Source: Paenarthrobacter sp. A20 (lineage in GTDB: Bacteria > Actinomycetota > Actinomycetes > Actinomycetales > Micrococcaceae). Taken from it: a stretch of 64,000 nucleotides of DNA. Each line of letters opens with the position of its first letter. Positions within the stretch are counted from its first letter, which is position 1. The notes under the pieces are model-generated. The model was not told the origin of the DNA. It saw only the letters and a program-made list of their open reading frames with translations, and made no database searches. Shown one piece after another: positions 62,023 to 64,000 of this stretch. Made by a program: the position numbers and the translations under genes. The stretch spans positions 3,224,001-3,288,000 of the forward strand of contig NZ_JALJWH010000001.1 of NCBI RefSeq assembly GCF_024168825.1, written 5' to 3'.

Positions 62023-62979
62023 ATGAATTTCAAAGCCCTGTCCGCGTCAGTAGTTGGCTTGGCGAGCGTGGTGCTCCTCTCGGGATGCGCCTCAGCCAGT
62101 GAGCCCCAACAGTCAAGCGGGTTCCCTTCGGAGATCGTTATCGGTGCGATCCCGAATGAGAACTCCACGGACCTCACCGGAACCTACGAGCCGTTGATCA
62201 AGATGATCGAGGCCGAAACCGGCTCCAAGGTCAAGCTCCAGCAGGCCAGCGACTACGCGGGAATTGTTGAAGGAATGATCGCAGACCGGGTGGACATCGC
62301 CTTCCTCGGCCCGTTCTCCTATGTGATAGCCACAGCTAACAAGGCAGACATCCAGCCGCTTGGCGCCCTGACCAAAGCAAAGGACACCCCTGCCGGCTAT
62401 TACTCCTTGGGCATCACCCAGGGCAGCAACGATGCAGTGACCAAGATCGAGGACTTCTCGGGCAAGGACACCTGCTTTGTTGACCCGGGTTCTACCTCCG
62501 GCTTCCTCTACCCATCAGCCGGGCTGATCAGTTCGGGTGTCGCCTCCAGTGGCAAGGAATCCGACATCAGCAAAGCGCTCAAACCGATCTACGCAGGCAG
62601 CCACGATGCCTCAGCTCTGTCCGTCAAGAGCGGGCAGTGCGAGGTGGGCTTTGCCATGCAGTCCATGGTGGAAGACACCCTTCCCGGCAAGGGGGAACTG
62701 CAGGCCGGCGAGCTCAAATCAGTCTGGAAATCCGAGATGATTCCGGGTTCCGTCTTCGCAGTCCGCAACAAACTCGGCGATGACGCTGTGGCCAGGCTGA
62801 CGGCTCTCTTCACTGAGAAAGCCAACGCCGAATACTTCGAGTCCCAGGGATACTGCACAGGCAAGGAATGCCTGATGACCGGCGAACACGCCTGGGGTGT
62901 GGTGAAGGCCGGCGACGCCGACTACGACGGCATCCGCAACGTCTGCCTCACCACCAAATCTGAAAAGTGCGAGCCGTGA
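62023..62979 (+). CDS. phnD: Phosphonate/phosphite ABC transporter substrate-binding lipoprotein
   Basis: This 318-residue protein has a lipobox in LLSGCASAS followed by the PhnD-type binding fold (IGAIPNENSTDLTGTYEPL, DRVDIAFLGPFSYVIA, FVDPGSTSGFLYPSAGL). It captures phosphonate or phosphite outside the membrane. It is 38 bases after the HAD gene and overlaps phnC if the latter starts at GTG 62976. Confidence 0.9.
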   Translation: MNFKALSASVVGLASVVLLSGCASASEPQQSSGFPSEIVIGAIPNENSTDLTGTYEPLIKMIEAETGSKVKLQQASDYAGIVEGMIADRVDIAFLGPFSYVIATANKADIQPLGALTKAKDTPAGYYSLGITQGSNDAVTKIEDFSGKDTCFVDPGSTSGFLYPSAGLISSGVASSGKESDISKALKPIYAGSHDASALSVKSGQCEVGFAMQSMVEDTLPGKGELQAGELKSVWKSEMIPGSVFAVRNKLGDDAVARLTALFTEKANAEYFESQGYCTGKECLMTGEHAWGVVKAGDADYDGIRNVCLTTKSEKCEP

Positions 62980-63797
62980 CCATGACCCAGGCTGCAGCAA
63001 CCGCGGGCTCGGACGCTCAACCCGAACCAGCCATCCGCGTCCGGAAACTCCGCAAGGACTTCGGACCAGTCACTGCACTTCAGGGAATCGACCTGGAGGT
63101 GGCCCCCGGCGAACTCACGGTCCTGCTGGGTCTATCCGGCTCAGGCAAATCGACCCTCCTTCGATGCCTGAATGGCCTGAATCCCATCACCGCCGGCGAG
63201 GCCACCGTCCTTGGACAGCCGGTCCATGGCATGACCAGCCGCGAGATGCGCAAGCTCCGCTCCAAAATCGGTTTTATCTTCCAGCACTTCAACCTGGTAG
63301 GCAGATTGACGTGCTTGGAGAACGTGCTGATCGGAGCGTCCGGACGGATACCGGGACCACGCTATGGAATCCTCAGCTATTCCCGCGCCCAGCGGCGTGA
63401 GGCCCTGACACATCTTTCGAGGGTGGGGCTGGGACAGCACGCGTTTCAGAGGGCCGACTCCCTGTCCGGCGGCCAGCAGCAGCGTGTGGCCATAGCACGG
63501 GCACTCATGCAAAAACCCGAACTGATCCTCGCCGATGAGCCGGTAGCATCGCTGGACCCCGAAAACGCTGCCAACGTGATGGATCTGCTGTTCCAGATCT
63601 GCCTTGAGAACAAGATCACCGTCCTCTGCACGCTGCATCAGGTGGACCTGGCAATGCACTGGGCCCACAGAATCGTGGGACTTCGGGACGGCGAAAAGGT
63701 CCTCGATTCGAACACCGCCGCCCTGTCCCGCGACGATGTCCTGAACGTATACCGGCAACTCCAGCCGGAGGCGGCCCCGGATGGAACCAGGGCATGA
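62976..63797 (+). CDS. phnC: Phosphonate ABC transporter ATP-binding protein
   Basis: This ATPase of about 273 residues has Walker A (LLGLSGSGKSTLLRCLNGL), Q-loop (FIFQHFNLVGRLT), signature (LSGGQQQRVAIARAL), Walker B (LILADEPVASLDP) and the switch His in TLHQVDLA. GTG 62976 overlaps the phnD stop, and ATG 62982 is the alternative. It is typical PhnC in length and motifs. Confidence 0.92.
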   Translation: MTMTQAAATAGSDAQPEPAIRVRKLRKDFGPVTALQGIDLEVAPGELTVLLGLSGSGKSTLLRCLNGLNPITAGEATVLGQPVHGMTSREMRKLRSKIGFIFQHFNLVGRLTCLENVLIGASGRIPGPRYGILSYSRAQRREALTHLSRVGLGQHAFQRADSLSGGQQQRVAIARALMQKPELILADEPVASLDPENAANVMDLLFQICLENKITVLCTLHQVDLAMHWAHRIVGLRDGEKVLDSNTAALSRDDVLNVYRQLQPEAAPDGTRA

Positions 63798-64000
63798 AGA
63801 CCGCCTTGAAACCAGCCGTTGAACCAGAATGTTCGCGGGACAACCAGCAGGCAGCATTTACCAATGACGTCCTCCGGCCACCGTTCAGCAGGGAAAAGTT
63901 TGTTCTCTGGATCGCGTTGGCGGCAATCGCCGGCCTGACAGTGCTCAGTGCACGTCAGATCGACTTCGACCTTGGCGCGCTCGGTGGCGGATTCGAGGAC
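63794..64000 (+). CDS. phnE: Phosphonate ABC transporter permease PhnE, 5' part
   Basis: The frame opens at ATG 63794, overlapping the phnC stop (ATGA), and runs without a stop to the window edge (69 codons). A polar N-terminus of about 38 residues is followed by a hydrophobic helix (KFVLWIALAAIAGLTVLSA) and the ARQIDFDLGALGGGFED stretch, as in PhnE proteins. The rest of the gene is outside the window. Confidence 0.8.
   Translation, partial: MKTALKPAVEPECSRDNQQAAFTNDVLRPPFSREKFVLWIALAAIAGLTVLSARQIDFDLGALGGGFED

Noticed and set aside
1..64000. CRISPR arrays, rRNA operons, prophage or plasmid replication genes
   Set aside because: No regularly spaced short repeats, rRNA-like sequence, integrase, partition or replication initiator genes were seen.

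Overview
The window is high-GC actinobacterial DNA. Gene content and protein style point to Arthrobacter/Paenarthrobacter. The strongest clue is a complete hydantoin locus at 50.8-55.7 kb (permease, racemase, hydantoinase, carbamoylase). It has the order and apparent sequence of the classical hyuP-A-H-C cluster of Arthrobacter aurescens, recognised from memory and not aligned here. No rRNA, tRNA or CRISPR array was found. The region reads as accessory catabolic DNA: several transporter-plus-hydrolase modules, each with its own regulator, with decayed insertion sequences and a repeated element of about 0.5-0.6 kb between them.

Layout. (1) 1-8.6 kb: an alpha-galactoside module. It has a sugar ABC transporter whose binding-protein gene is frameshifted at a G8 run, a GntR regulator, a GH36 alpha-galactosidase and a dead IS110 transposase. 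(2) 8.8-9.4 kb: a repeat element, also seen as a partial copy at the left window edge and again at 44.1-44.7 kb. (3) 9.9-43.8 kb: a catabolic island. It holds an NCS1 permease, a free-standing E2 acyltransferase, two amidohydrolases, a creatinase-like M24 protein, an aldehyde dehydrogenase and a THI5/NMT1-type ABC importer with two binding proteins. It also holds a tightly coupled nine-gene operon at 23.4-31.1 kb (tautomerase, cysteine hydrolase-VOC fusion, enolase-superfamily enzyme, octopine-dehydrogenase-like and DpsA-like proteins, hydantoinase, TIM-barrel isomerase, SDR, YciI). The rest is a TPP-dependent 2-oxoacid dehydrogenase (E1a, E1b, separate lipoyl protein), transhydrogenase PntAB, three GntR regulators and a TetR/esterase pair. 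(4) 44.9-50.5 kb: a PucR regulator and a self-contained P450 system (ferredoxin, NCS1 permease, P450, ferredoxin reductase). (5) 50.8-58 kb: hyuPAHC followed by an enolase-superfamily enzyme, a hydroxyacid-dehydrogenase-like protein and a LysR regulator. (6) 59.3-64 kb: a phosphonate module (phnM, phnF, phnX-like, phnD, phnC, start of phnE).

How it fits together (inference). The island looks like a pathway that imports a cyclic nitrogen compound, opens it with amidohydrolase, hydantoinase and amidase activities, reshapes the chain with enolase-superfamily, tautomerase and dehydrogenase steps, and delivers an oxoacid to the E1/E2 complex. PntAB may balance NAD(P)H. Sites fitting the FadR-type GntR consensus TNGTNNNACNA lie before the M24 gene (15810), the cytosine-deaminase-like gene (36115) and pntA (37581), with a one-mismatch site before the ABC ATPase (21969). 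This suggests one regulon. The substrate cannot be read from sequence. A creatinine-, hydantoin- or pyrimidine-like ring is the best guess.
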